Below, one piece after another: positions 34,907 to 47,669 of a stretch of DNA of 64,000 nt. The notes below the pieces were generated by a model. That model made no database searches. It was not told the DNA's origin and was given only the letters and a program-made list of their open reading frames with translations. Every line of letters begins with the position of its first letter. The first letter of the stretch is position 1. Source of the DNA: JACCTH01 sp963761985. GTDB lineage: Bacteria > Actinomycetota > Acidimicrobiia > Spongiisociales > ZC4RG35. A program made the position numbers and the translations under genes. Where the stretch lies: contig CAVXIT010000013.1 in assembly GCA_963761985.1 (NCBI GenBank), positions 463,232 through 527,231 on the forward strand. Reading direction: 5' to 3'.

Positions 34907-34936
34907 GAGTACAGGCCCGCCGGCGGGCCTGTACTC
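34907..34936. terminator. perfect 15-bp hairpin between convergent genes
   Basis: GAGTACAGGCCCGCC is followed immediately by its exact reverse complement. The hairpin lies 6 nt after the nucleotidase stop and covers the stop codon of the convergent inositol-phosphate synthase gene, so it can terminate transcription from both sides. No long T-tract follows. Confidence 0.7.
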
Positions 34937-36257
34937 ATTCCTCGTAGTACTCGGTGCCGAGGTGGGTGATGAGCTCCTCGCCCATGAGCGCGCGGAGATT
35001 GTTCTTCAGCTTCGTGAGCTGGATGAACAGGTCGTGTTCGGGATAGAGCTCAGGGGCGGTTTGCGGGCTCTTGAAATAGAACGAGAGCCACTCCTGTATG
35101 CCGCTCTTGCCGGCACGAGTTGCTAGATCCAAGAACAAAGCCAGGTCGAGAACGATCGGTGCGGCGAGGATCGAATCCTTGCAGAGAAAGTCGATCTTGA
35201 TCTGCATCGGGTAGTCGAGCCATCCGAAGATGTCGATGTTGTCCCAGCCCTCTTTGTCATCACCCCGGGGCGGGTAGTAGTTGATCCGCACCACGTGATA
35301 GAGGTCCTTGTATAGGTGGGGATAAACCTCGGGCTGCAAGATCGTCTCGAGCACCCCCAGCTTGGAAACCTCTTTCGACCGAAAGGCCTCGGGGTCATCG
35401 AGCACTTCGCCATCGCGATTGCCCAGGATGTTCGTCGAGTACCAACCTCGAATCCCGAGCATACGCGCCTTCAGACCCGGAGCGATCATCGTCTTCATCA
35501 TGGTCTGGCCGGTCTTGAAATCTTTGCCACAAATCGGCAACTTTCGTTTCGCCGCCAATTCGGTCATGGCCGGAAAGTCGACGGTGAGGTTGGGGGCGCC
35601 GTTAGCAAAAGGTATGCCGGATTGGAGCGCGGCATAGGCGTATATCTGGCTGGGGGCGATATTGGGATCCGATCGCTTCAAGCCCTCTTCAAATGCCGAC
35701 AAGTCCTGGTGAACCGCTTCCGGCTCCCGATAGACCTCAGTCGACCCGCACCACACCATGACCAGGCGTTCGCATTCCCGTTGGGTTCGGAAGCGCTCGA
35801 TGTCCTCCATCAACAGTTCGGCGAGATCCATCTTGGTCCTTGCGTCCTTGACCTGGTCGTAACCCTCCAATCGCTTTACCCAGTCAGAGGAGAACACCGC
35901 CGGCATCGGCTGGATGGATCGCAGCTCTTCGCCCACTGCTTCGAGATGCTGGGGTTGCAAGACTCCCGCCTTCATGGCCGAGGTGTAGGCGTCGTCTGAG
36001 TAGGGGTCCCAGCCTCCGAATTCGAGCGAGTCGAGCGAGGCCAGGGGAACAAACTCACTGATCTTGGGATTCCGCTTCTCGGTTCGTTTGCCGAGGCGAA
36101 TGTGACCCATCTGGGAGAGCGAGCCAACCGGCTGGCTGAAGCCCTTTCGAACCGCCAGCGTGCCGGCAAAGAAAGTCGTCGCCACGGCGCCCATCCCCGG
36201 GGTGAGGATTCCCAACTTGCCAGTGGCGGGCGCGATTTCGACGGGTGAATTGCTCAA
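34935..36257 (-). CDS. ino1: myo-inositol-1-phosphate synthase
   Basis: NAD-dependent conversion of glucose 6-phosphate to inositol 1-phosphate, precursor of inositol lipids and mycothiol. 440 residues. Rossmann start GKLGILTPGMGAVATTFFAG (13-32), WDPYSDDAYTSA, VMVWCGSTEVY, CGKDFKTGQTMMKT and TNILGNRDGEVLDD with the catalytic Lys-rich region KEVSK after it. The length is closer to the 430-residue lineage than to the roughly 365-residue mycobacterial Ino1. Confidence 0.94.
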   Translation of the reverse strand: MSNSPVEIAPATGKLGILTPGMGAVATTFFAGTLAVRKGFSQPVGSLSQMGHIRLGKRTEKRNPKISEFVPLASLDSLEFGGWDPYSDDAYTSAMKAGVLQPQHLEAVGEELRSIQPMPAVFSSDWVKRLEGYDQVKDARTKMDLAELLMEDIERFRTQRECERLVMVWCGSTEVYREPEAVHQDLSAFEEGLKRSDPNIAPSQIYAYAALQSGIPFANGAPNLTVDFPAMTELAAKRKLPICGKDFKTGQTMMKTMIAPGLKARMLGIRGWYSTNILGNRDGEVLDDPEAFRSKEVSKLGVLETILQPEVYPHLYKDLYHVVRINYYPPRGDDKEGWDNIDIFGWLDYPMQIKIDFLCKDSILAAPIVLDLALFLDLATRAGKSGIQEWLSFYFKSPQTAPELYPEHDLFIQLTKLKNNLRALMGEELITHLGTEYYEE

Positions 36258-36317
36258 GGGCTCTCCGATCGGCCGGGTGCGGGACGCTCAGAGTAGGGGC
36301 ATGTAGAGTCGCTGAAG

Positions 36318-36767
36318 GTGGAAGCAGATCCGCAGCCGCTCACCGAAGGCGGATTGCGTTCGACCCTCGAGTTCGCCGTTCTCGCTGACGCCGTGCAAGC
36401 CGTTGATGGGAAGCTCTACGTTCTGGGGGGAGGGTGGGACACGCTCCTCGTTGGACACTTTCCGGTTCGCCATCACACGCTGGCTATAGGACTTCGCCTC
36501 CGCGTCCCCTGGTCATCGGAGAGTCAACAGGTGCGGTTTGACGTCGGCTTGCAGGACGCCGACGGGACGAGCCTGTTGCCCAATGACATCCACCACTTGA
36601 TCGATATCTCGCCTCGCGAAGGTGGCAGCCAGCAGGACTTTGGCGTGGTGCGCTCGGTTACGTTCAACAACCTGACCTTTTCATCACCGGGTGACTATTC
36701 ATTTGTGATCACCCTCGATGGCGAAGTGGTTCACCGTCTTCGTTTCACGGTGAAGCAGCGACCTTGA
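36318..36767 (+). CDS. DUF6941-like conserved hypothetical protein
   Basis: 149 residues, soluble, predicted beta-sandwich. The N-terminal EFAVLADAVQAVDGKLYVLGGGWD (about 18-41) is characteristic of a widespread uncharacterised actinobacterial family that I recall as DUF6941. A C-terminal SPGDYSFVITLDGEVVHRLRFTV fits an immunoglobulin-like strand pair. Function unknown. The stop overlaps the start of the HAD gene by 4 nt, so both are probably co-translated. Confidence 0.78.
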   Translation: MEADPQPLTEGGLRSTLEFAVLADAVQAVDGKLYVLGGGWDTLLVGHFPVRHHTLAIGLRLRVPWSSESQQVRFDVGLQDADGTSLLPNDIHHLIDISPREGGSQQDFGVVRSVTFNNLTFSSPGDYSFVITLDGEVVHRLRFTVKQRP

Positions 36768-37359
36768 TCTCGGCTCTCCTGTTTGATCTCGGTGGGGTCG
36801 TGCTGGAGTCCCCACTCGAAGCGATCGCTGCTTACGAAGACGACATTGGTATGGCGCGGGGGACGATCAACCGACATGTTGCGGCGAGTGGTGACGAAGG
36901 TGCGTGGGCCCGCCATGAACGCGGCGAGGTCGCCTTTGTCGAATTCTGCGAGTTGTTTGAATCGGAGATGGCTTCCGCCGGGTTTGTCGTTGATGCCGCG
37001 ACTCTGCTGGCCCAGATCGAGGCGGTCGCAGTGCCGCGTCCGGAAGTCCTGACCGAGATCGACCGCCTCCGTCAGGGAGAAATCAAAGTCGGAGCGGTCA
37101 CCAACAATTGGGAAAGCATGCGTGATGGATCACTCGCAAGTCACTTCGACGTCCTTGTCGAGTCGTGTGTAGAAGGTGTCCGCAAGCCAGAAAGAGAATT
37201 TTCGAGCGTGCGCTTTCTCGGCTAGGAGCCGACCCGAAGTCCACGTTGATGCTGGACGACATCGGACCAAACCTGAAGACTGCGCGCGCATTGGGAATGG
37301 AAACGTTCAAGGTGACTTCCGAAGACGAGCTGCTCAAACGGCTCGCCGAGATCCCCTAG
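36764..37359 (+). CDS. HAD-superfamily hydrolase, frameshifted
   Basis: HAD phosphatase-like protein: motif I LFDLGGVVLES near residue 6, motif II AVTNNWES near 112, motif III Lys in VRKPE, and motif IV MLDDIGPNLKTARALGM. The first frame stops at 37225 shortly after RKPERE. Motif IV is in another frame. Adding one base in the AATTTT run at 37197-37202 restores the normal REIFERALSRLG continuation to TAG 37359. Possible substrates are small phosphorylated or haloacid compounds; nothing specific is visible. The 3' end overlaps the M23 gene by 26 nt. Confidence 0.82.
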
Positions 37360-38086
37360 ACACCCCGCGCGGGAATTCGAGAGGCGGCTCCAAATACTCG
37401 AAGTCGTCCGGGCAGACCTGGGCATCGACGCTCAGGTTGCCCTGGAGGGGATTACAGATCTCGTCGACGATTCCCGCCACCTGCTCGGCCCGAATCTGGT
37501 CTAGCGCTCGTTGCTGGCCGGCGACAAGATATGGCCAGGGATTGACCGTTCGGGTCCCGAGGTGAAGTTCGAAATGTGTGTGGGAGTTGACTCCCTCGGC
37601 GTTGCCCGAATCGCCCACGAACGCGATGTGGTCACCTGCCGTCACCAAATCGCCCTCGTCGATTCCATCGACGACTGTGAGCCCCCATTCGGCGCGACCA
37701 TTGTCACGACCGCCAGAGTCGTTGTTGAGATGGAGATACCAGCTCTCCCATCCGTCGTTGTGCTCGAGCATCAGATAGCGACCGGCTTTAGGCGAATCGG
37801 CGATGCGGCTGACGACGCCATCGGAGACGGCGTAGACCGGGCTGAGCTTGGGGGCCATGAGATCGATGCCCATGTGGCGTCGGCCGTCGCTTTTGAGCGC
37901 TCCATAGGTCTGCTCGAACCACGTCAGCGTTGGATCCTGGGGGAACTCGAAGTCGAGCGGCGGTCGGTCGGCTGCCCAGGCTGTTCCGGGGAGCTGGCTC
38001 AGAAAGGTCGCACCGGCTACGACTGTCAGAAACTGTCGGCGGCTAATGGACGAAGGGGGCAATACAACCTCTGTGGTCGATGGCAA
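37334..38086 (-). CDS. exported M23 family metallopeptidase
   Basis: 250 residues. The N-terminus has a Tat-type signal (SRRQFLTVVAGATFL, residues 15-29; cleavage near AWA). LytM-type domain: HMGIDLMAP with first Zn ligands His and Asp, YLMLEHNDGWESWYLHL, and HTHFELHLG with the catalytic HxH. Probably a peptidoglycan endopeptidase or an EnvC-like activator; all Zn ligands appear intact. Export by Tat is unusual for this class but is supported by the twin Arg followed by a hydrophobic core. Confidence 0.9.
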   Translation of the reverse strand: MPSTTEVVLPPSSISRRQFLTVVAGATFLSQLPGTAWAADRPPLDFEFPQDPTLTWFEQTYGALKSDGRRHMGIDLMAPKLSPVYAVSDGVVSRIADSPKAGRYLMLEHNDGWESWYLHLNNDSGGRDNGRAEWGLTVVDGIDEGDLVTAGDHIAFVGDSGNAEGVNSHTHFELHLGTRTVNPWPYLVAGQQRALDQIRAEQVAGIVDEICNPLQGNLSVDAQVCPDDFEYLEPPLEFPRGVSRGSRRAV

Positions 38087-38305
38087 AAGTCGCGAAACCC
38101 TAACGAGGGGAGAATGTCGGCGGCAAACCCGGACGTAGCGCCCTAGGAACTAGTCAACGAATTGGCCAAGTCAAGGAATTGAGCGAGCCTGCCGATAAAC
38201 CCTTCACGCTTTGATCACCTGTAGCCAGGGAGTGGCGCTCAGGCGCTTGGATACCGGGAGGTCTTGAGCGGGCAGGGCCTAGTGGCTAACACAGGCCAAC
38301 AAGAA

Positions 38306-38333
38306 AGGAACCCCGGGTTCGTCCGGGGTTCCT
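38306..38333. terminator. hairpin terminator after the NAD(P)-binding gene
   Basis: AGGAACCCCGG and CCGGGGTTCCT pair over 11 bp around a 6-nt loop, just downstream (minus strand) of the gene ending at 38339. The remainder of 38087-38338 shows no gene or clear signal. Confidence 0.65.
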
Positions 38334-38338
38334 CGTAT

Positions 38339-38773
38339 TCAGAGACGTTGGAGATCGTCGAGCCTCGCCACCTCCGCGGCCACTAACGATTGATCGGACG
38401 TATCCACCGTGGCGACTTCCTTTACGGAGAGGCTTGGAGTCGCTTCGCCCACCCAGATCACCCTCACGACTCTCGCTTCCGCGGCGGCGCACGCCCATGA
38501 AGCGGGAATCTCCGCAGCGCTGAGAAATGACAGTTCGCGACCGTCGGTGATTGCCGGCTCGACAAATGCGATTGAGAAGCAATTGGTGGCTGCCGCCGAG
38601 AGATGACCCTCGTCGGATAGATCCCCTATCGCCACCTTCGCTCCGAGCGATTTGATCTTTGTCCCGATTGCCGGGTCGCTTACGAAAGCTCGAACTTCTC
38701 GCTCAGGGTGGACGAGGGATTCGACAATGCGGAAACCAATCGGATGGTCTGCGCCAACAACCAAAATCGGCAT
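38339..38773 (-). CDS. NAD(P)-binding Rossmann protein, short NmrA/SDR-like
   Basis: 144 residues. PILVVGADHPIGFRIVESLV (2-21) is a modified glycine-rich nucleotide motif, followed by VRAFVSDP, GAKVAIGDLSDEGHL and a truncated second half. The length is about half a normal atypical SDR and no active-site Tyr-Lys pair is visible, so it may be a redox sensor or non-catalytic. Its ATG directly follows the TAA of the small membrane-protein gene. Confidence 0.72.
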   Translation of the reverse strand: MPILVVGADHPIGFRIVESLVHPEREVRAFVSDPAIGTKIKSLGAKVAIGDLSDEGHLSAAATNCFSIAFVEPAITDGRELSFLSAAEIPASWACAAAEARVVRVIWVGEATPSLSVKEVATVDTSDQSLVAAEVARLDDLQRL

Positions 38774-38944
38774 TTACAGCTTGCGGAAGACCACTCCGAT
38801 GACGAGGAGCAAAGCGCCTCCGGCGAGCAGCCAGAACTCATACTCAGCGAGGGCAGAGATATATCCATAGTGGGTGGCGATGCCAGCGAGGATCGCGATC
38901 ACTGAGAGGGTGAAAGTCCCGGTGGTGGGGGGAGTAAGTCGCAC
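38774..38944 (-). CDS. small two-helix membrane protein (56 residues)
   Basis: Opens at GTG 38944 and ends TAA 38774. Two hydrophobic helices (FTLSVIAILAGIATHYGYI at about 11-29 and FWLLAGGALLLVIGVVF at about 37-53) flank an acidic turn ALAEYE, with a basic end RKL. The stop abuts the ATG of the NAD(P)-binding gene, forming a two-gene unit. No Shine-Dalgarno is clear, so a leaderless transcript is possible. Confidence 0.6.
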   Translation of the reverse strand: MRLTPPTTGTFTLSVIAILAGIATHYGYISALAEYEFWLLAGGALLLVIGVVFRKL

Positions 38945-38955
38945 GGCGCCAGGCT

Positions 38956-39079
38956 AGACGTCAGACATCAGACATCAGACGTCAGACCCGAAAGGGATCT
39001 GACGTCTGACATCTGACAGCCGAGCGAAGCTCGGCGATCTGACGTCTGGTATGCCCTCCGGCTGCGGCGAGCGGCATAC
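38956..39079. repeat. 7-bp tandem and inverted repeat cluster upstream of gltB
   Basis: About 4.5 copies of an AGAC(G/A)TC unit (38956-38986) are followed across a short loop by the inverse series GATCT-GACGTCT-GACATCT (38997-39018). Then comes a hairpin GCCGAGC-GAA-GCTCGGC (39019-39035), another GATCTGACGTCT, and finally GTATGCC...GGCATAC (39050-39079). The array ends 14 nt before the gltB start. Confidence 0.7.
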
Positions 39080-39093
39080 ACTGCATTGCTTCC

Positions 39094-43464
<4,371 letters not shown>

Positions 43465-43550
43465 CGGGGCTAGTCAGTAGCGCCCTTTAGACTACGGAGA
43501 TAGTGCAAACGGCCGCCGGTTCGAAGCCGGGCGGCGAAATGGAGATTCGA

Positions 43551-45824
43551 ATGGCGACGGTCGACGTCGACTTAGGTGCTTACAAGCTCGGCTGGCACGA
43601 CGAGATCGAATATGAGTTCAAGCCCGAGAAGGGCCTGAACGAGGACATCATCCGGCAAATGTCGGCCATGAAGGGCGAGCCGGCATGGATGCTCGAACAG
43701 CGGCTCAAGGCCTATAAGCGATTTCTCCGCAAGCCCATGCCGCAATGGGGTGGGGGCGGAAAGCTCAACGACATCGATTTCGACGACATCTATTACTACA
43801 TCAAGCCTTCGGGGGGACAGTCCAAAGACTGGGACATGGTGCCTGAGGAGATCAAGGCCACCTATGAGAAGCTGGGCATTCCCCAAGCCGAGCGCAAGTA
43901 TCTGGCGGGAGTAACCGCCCAATACGAATGCCTGCGAGGCGACGTCCGGGTCTACACGGTCGACCGGGGCATGGTGACGATCAAGGAGATCCAGCCCGGT
44001 GACCGCGTGTTCTCGCTCAATGAGAAGACCAAGAACCTCGAGGTCCGCAGGGTCAAATCGGCGGTACAGACCGACGTCCGTCAGACCTACCGCGTCGAAG
44101 TGGACGGTGGGCGCGTTGTCTACGCCACTGACAACCATCCCATCCTCACCCGAACCGGTTGGGTCGAGGTCAAAGATCTGTCTCCAGGTGATGAGATCGC
44201 CGTGGCACTCGCTTTGCCGGACGCGGGTCAGGTCTATCGACCGGAGCGGCCGAAAGGAACGCCGGAGGCGTTTCCCGAGGAGTCAACGCCCAAACTCGCG
44301 TGGCTATTCGGATACATCATCGGTGGTGGTGACGTCGACCTCGAAGGTGGAGGCAATCTGTCCATCGTCGCCGACGGTGACACCGCCGCGGTCCTCCACG
44401 GCACCATTGGCTCCCTCTTCGGGGTCACTTCCGAAGTCGGCGGAGGTTGGGTCCGGAGCGACCACAAACCCCTGATCAGGTGGTTGCAGCGGAATGGACT
44501 CGTTGGGGAACCGGATGTGCGGCGGATCCCGGCGTGGGTTTTCGGGTTGCCACTCACCGAACGGGCGGCCTTCCTGCGCGGCTTGCTCGATGGCTCCCGC
44601 CAGATCGGGCTCAAGGGCCCCCTCGGCGGGGATGTTGCCGAACTGGCCGAGCTCACCGGCATCACCGCACCTGAGGGTCGGCTCGACTACTCCCCGTTGC
44701 TTTCGGTGGAGCCGGCGGACGTCGCCGCGGTCTACGACATCGAGATCGACGGACCACACAACTTTGTCGCCGAAGGGGTGATCGTCCACAACTCCGAGGT
44801 GGTCTATCACCGCAACCGCGAAGATCTCGAGTCCCTGGGGGTCTTGTTCTGCGACATGGACACCGCCCTCCGCGAGTACCCCGACCTGGTCAAGGAGTAC
44901 TTCGGAACCATCATCCCCGCCAACGACAACAAGTTCGCTGCCCTCAACTCGGCCGTTTGGAGTGGTGGATCGTTTATCTATGTGCCACCGGGGGTCCATG
45001 TCGATCAGCCGCTGCAGGCCTACTTCCGGATCAACGCCGAGAACATGGGGCAATTCGAGCGCACGCTGATCATCGTCGACGAGGGTGCTTTCGTTCACTA
45101 CGTCGAAGGCTGCTCGGCGCCGGTCTACACCACCGACTCGCTCCACTCTGCAGTGGTTGAGATTGTGGTGAAGAAAGGTGGCCGTTGCCGCTACACCACG
45201 ATCCAAAACTGGTCAAACGACGTTTTCAACCTGGTGACCAAGCGCGCCGCCGCGTATCAAGACGCGACAATGGAATGGGTCGACGCGAATCTCGGATCGA
45301 AGCTCACGATGAAGTATCCGGCGGTCTGGCTGATGGAGCCCGGCGCCCACGGCGAGGTTCTCTCGATCGCCTATGCCGGGGAAGGTCAGCATCAGGATGC
45401 GGGAGCCAAGATGGTTCACGCTGCACCGAACACCACTTCGACGATCATCTCTAAGTCAATCTCAAAGAACGGTGGCCGCTCCGGTTATCGGGGATTGGTG
45501 CGGGTGGAGCCCGGCGCGGAAAACTCAAAGAGCTTCGTCCGTTGCGATGCGCTTATCCTCGACGAGAAGTCTCGTTCGGACACTTATCCATACATGGAGA
45601 TCGAGGAGAACGATGCCGAGATCGGTCACGAAGCAACGGTCTCGAAGGTCGGTCAGGAGCAGCTCTTCTATCTCATGAGCCGCGGCCTCACCGAAGAGCA
45701 GGCAACGTCGATGATCGTGGCGGGATTCATCGAGCCGATCGTCCGCGAGCTCCCAATGGAATATGCGGTGGAGATGAACCGGCTCATCGAGCTCAACATG
45801 GCCGCGGCCGGCGCAGTTGGTTAA
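43551..45824 (+). CDS. sufB: Fe-S assembly protein SufB with in-frame intein
   Basis: 757-residue precursor that should splice to a 469-residue SufB, the normal length. N-extein ends LAGVTAQYE. The C-extein resumes SEVVYHRNREDLESLGVLF and contains FAALNSAVWSGGSFIYVPPGVHVDQPLQAYFRIN, VHYVEGCSAP and NWSNDVFNLVTKRA, with the cluster-assembly Cys in VRCDALILDE. SufB forms the SufBCD scaffold complex with SufD and SufC. Start ATG 43551 has GGAG 7 nt upstream. It is separated from sufD by three unrelated genes, and no sufR is adjacent. Confidence 0.96.
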   Translation: MATVDVDLGAYKLGWHDEIEYEFKPEKGLNEDIIRQMSAMKGEPAWMLEQRLKAYKRFLRKPMPQWGGGGKLNDIDFDDIYYYIKPSGGQSKDWDMVPEEIKATYEKLGIPQAERKYLAGVTAQYECLRGDVRVYTVDRGMVTIKEIQPGDRVFSLNEKTKNLEVRRVKSAVQTDVRQTYRVEVDGGRVVYATDNHPILTRTGWVEVKDLSPGDEIAVALALPDAGQVYRPERPKGTPEAFPEESTPKLAWLFGYIIGGGDVDLEGGGNLSIVADGDTAAVLHGTIGSLFGVTSEVGGGWVRSDHKPLIRWLQRNGLVGEPDVRRIPAWVFGLPLTERAAFLRGLLDGSRQIGLKGPLGGDVAELAELTGITAPEGRLDYSPLLSVEPADVAAVYDIEIDGPHNFVAEGVIVHNSEVVYHRNREDLESLGVLFCDMDTALREYPDLVKEYFGTIIPANDNKFAALNSAVWSGGSFIYVPPGVHVDQPLQAYFRINAENMGQFERTLIIVDEGAFVHYVEGCSAPVYTTDSLHSAVVEIVVKKGGRCRYTTIQNWSNDVFNLVTKRAAAYQDATMEWVDANLGSKLTMKYPAVWLMEPGAHGEVLSIAYAGEGQHQDAGAKMVHAAPNTTSTIISKSISKNGGRSGYRGLVRVEPGAENSKSFVRCDALILDEKSRSDTYPYMEIEENDAEIGHEATVSKVGQEQLFYLMSRGLTEEQATSMIVAGFIEPIVRELPMEYAVEMNRLIELNMAAAGAVG
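43929..44792 (+). mobile_element. SufB intein with degenerate homing-endonuclease core
   Basis: 288-residue protein insert. Block A starts with Cys1 (CLRGDVRVYTVDRG). Block B has the TxxH motif (ATDNHPILTRTGWVEVKDL). Block F/G reads YDIEIDGPHNFVAEGVIVHN, ending His-Asn before the +1 Ser. These are the residues needed for Cys/Asn-type splicing. LAGLIDADG-like remnants (LFGYIIGGGDV and FLRGLLDGSR) are present, but both have lost the usual acidic-dipeptide pattern, so DNA cleavage is probably lost. The insertion is precisely between AQYE and SEVVYH. Confidence 0.95.
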
Positions 45825-45869
45825 CAAGAACCAGAGACAACGAGGTCCCTCCTTCTAGAGTGATTGGTC

Positions 45870-46142
45870 ATGGATCAGGTCCTGCCGGCCGAGATTGCGG
45901 GCGCGTTGGTCGTTGTAGGCCTCGTTGGGGCAATCGGCGGTTTAATCGGGGGATTCCTGGGCTCCAAGCACAAATTGATCGGATCCATCTTTCTTGGGAT
46001 TATCGGTGGAATCGCTGCGGCTTCCATTGCTCGACTCGCCGGGGCCGATCCCGGTTATGACGTCGGCGAAGGGTTTTCGGCGCTGTACGCGGTCGGCGGC
46101 GGTTTCCTGCTCGGTTACGCGGTTGGCCGTTCGACTGCCTAG
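45870..46142 (+). CDS. small glycine-rich membrane protein
   Basis: 90 residues with three hydrophobic segments (about 9-31, 37-55 and 70-87) rich in Gly/Ala, e.g. GAIGGLIGGFLG and LGIIGGIAAASIARLAG. It resembles the GlsB/YeaQ/YmgE class of tiny membrane proteins, without certainty. ATG 45870 chosen; a TTG two codons earlier is possible. It lies between sufB and the glycoside hydrolase with short gaps. Confidence 0.7.
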   Translation: MDQVLPAEIAGALVVVGLVGAIGGLIGGFLGSKHKLIGSIFLGIIGGIAAASIARLAGADPGYDVGEGFSALYAVGGGFLLGYAVGRSTA

Positions 46143-46199
46143 CTCCGACGGAATTGGCCGAGTTTCAAACCTGAGGTCCTCGTTACCCTGAACTGAGGC

Positions 46200-47663
46200 A
46201 TGGCTCGCCCGGTCTTCCTCCGCATCCTCGTCGGACTTTCGGTCGTGTGGGTGATCCTGGCGGTCTGGACCGTTTTGGGCCGTAGCCGGCCCTTTCGGGT
46301 CGAAGTGATCGACGATTTGGGCCAGCCGGTTGCTCGAGCATCCATCTCTTGGAATGAGACCTCGCTGGCGCGCACGAATTCACGCGGACTAGCCGATGTC
46401 CAGTGGCAGCGGGGAATCGAGGGTCTCACCATCTCCGCTCCCGGGTTCCAGTCGTTGAGCTTCAACTTGTCCGGGCCACCGCAGACGGCAGTGCAGGCAG
46501 TTGTCACCGCATCATTCCTGCGCGGCCAGATCGTCGACTCCGAAGAACAGCCCTTGCCAGGCGCCTATGTCACGACCGGTTCGCAAACGGCCGTGAGCGA
46601 CGAGGAAGGTCGGTATGCGGTGCGAAACGCTGAGCCGGGGCCGGTCGACGTGTGGCGACCGGGTTGGGAAAGTCTCAGCTTTGATTGGGATGGGACGACG
46701 GGTCAGACTTCGGTGGCGATTGCGCCAGAAATGCTCAAAGCCGTCCACATCGGCGGAGAAGCGGCTGGAGAGAACTGGCCCTTCTACATGGACCTCCTGG
46801 AAGAAACCGAACTCAACGCGGTCATGCTGGATCTCAAGGACGAATCTGGTGTCGTCTTCTTCGACTCGGACAACGAGACAGCGGCTGCAGTGGCAGCGGT
46901 CTACCCGCACTTCCGCCTTAGTGAGCTGGTCGCCGACGCTCACGCCGAGGATGCATATGTCATCGGGCGAATCGTCACGTTTCAGGACCCGATCGCCGCG
47001 ATCGGACTTCCCGAGATGGCGGTATGGGACACAGCCACGAACACTCCCTACGAAGCGAACGGGCAATACTTCCTCGACCCGACCGACCCCGAAGCTCAGG
47101 CGTATGCGATCGAGCTAGCGACGGAGGCGTGTGGGGCAGGCGTGGACGAGATTCAGTTCGACTACGTGCGCTTTCCAGACAACCGGCGCGATTCCGCCAG
47201 GTTCGACCAGGGTGTTTCAGTCGACGTGAGAGTGGCAACGGTGCGCGACTTTCTCGGCACGGCAGTCGCTGCATTGCACCCGCTCGGGTGTGCGGTGGCA
47301 GCCGACATCTTCGGGTTCATCACCTCGGCGATTGATGATGGAGGCATCGGACAACAATGGGAAGAGTTGACGAATGTCGTCGATGTTGCGTCGCCGATGC
47401 TCTACCCCAGCCACTACTCCTCGGGTTGGTACGGATATCAAACCCCCTCGGAACATCCGGGCCCGTTGGTGGCCGAGGCGCTAGACGATGCCCTCGACCG
47501 CCTCTCCCGCGAAATCGTGGTGCGACCCTGGTTGCAGGACTTCGATTACAGCCCGATCCAGGTCCGTGCCCAGATCGACGAGGCCGAGTCGCGCGGCCTT
47601 GGTTGGATGTTATGGAACGCCGAGAGCCAGGTCAGCGAGGCGGCGCTCGAAACAGAATCCTGA
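46200..47663 (+). CDS. membrane-anchored putative glycoside hydrolase (DUF4015 type)
   Basis: 487 residues. An N-terminal signal anchor is at about 8-28, and two carboxypeptidase-regulatory-like beta domains follow at about 30-170 (VEVIDDLGQPVARASISW; GQIVDSEEQPLPGAYVTTGSQTAVSDEEGRY). The C-terminal TIM-barrel domain has LNAVMLDLKDESGVVFFDS, VIGRIVTFQDP, the hallmark GVDEIQFDYVRFPD, a DIFGFI segment and VASPMLYPSHYSSGWYG. It probably acts on an extracellular polysaccharide; substrate unknown. Confidence 0.86.
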   Translation: MARPVFLRILVGLSVVWVILAVWTVLGRSRPFRVEVIDDLGQPVARASISWNETSLARTNSRGLADVQWQRGIEGLTISAPGFQSLSFNLSGPPQTAVQAVVTASFLRGQIVDSEEQPLPGAYVTTGSQTAVSDEEGRYAVRNAEPGPVDVWRPGWESLSFDWDGTTGQTSVAIAPEMLKAVHIGGEAAGENWPFYMDLLEETELNAVMLDLKDESGVVFFDSDNETAAAVAAVYPHFRLSELVADAHAEDAYVIGRIVTFQDPIAAIGLPEMAVWDTATNTPYEANGQYFLDPTDPEAQAYAIELATEACGAGVDEIQFDYVRFPDNRRDSARFDQGVSVDVRVATVRDFLGTAVAALHPLGCAVAADIFGFITSAIDDGGIGQQWEELTNVVDVASPMLYPSHYSSGWYGYQTPSEHPGPLVAEALDDALDRLSREIVVRPWLQDFDYSPIQVRAQIDEAESRGLGWMLWNAESQVSEAALETES

Positions 47664-47669
47664 GGTTCC

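Noticed and set aside
38956..39050. Repeats resembling a CRISPR array
   Set aside because: Units are 7 bp, directly adjacent, and partly inverted; there are no spacers and no cas genes.
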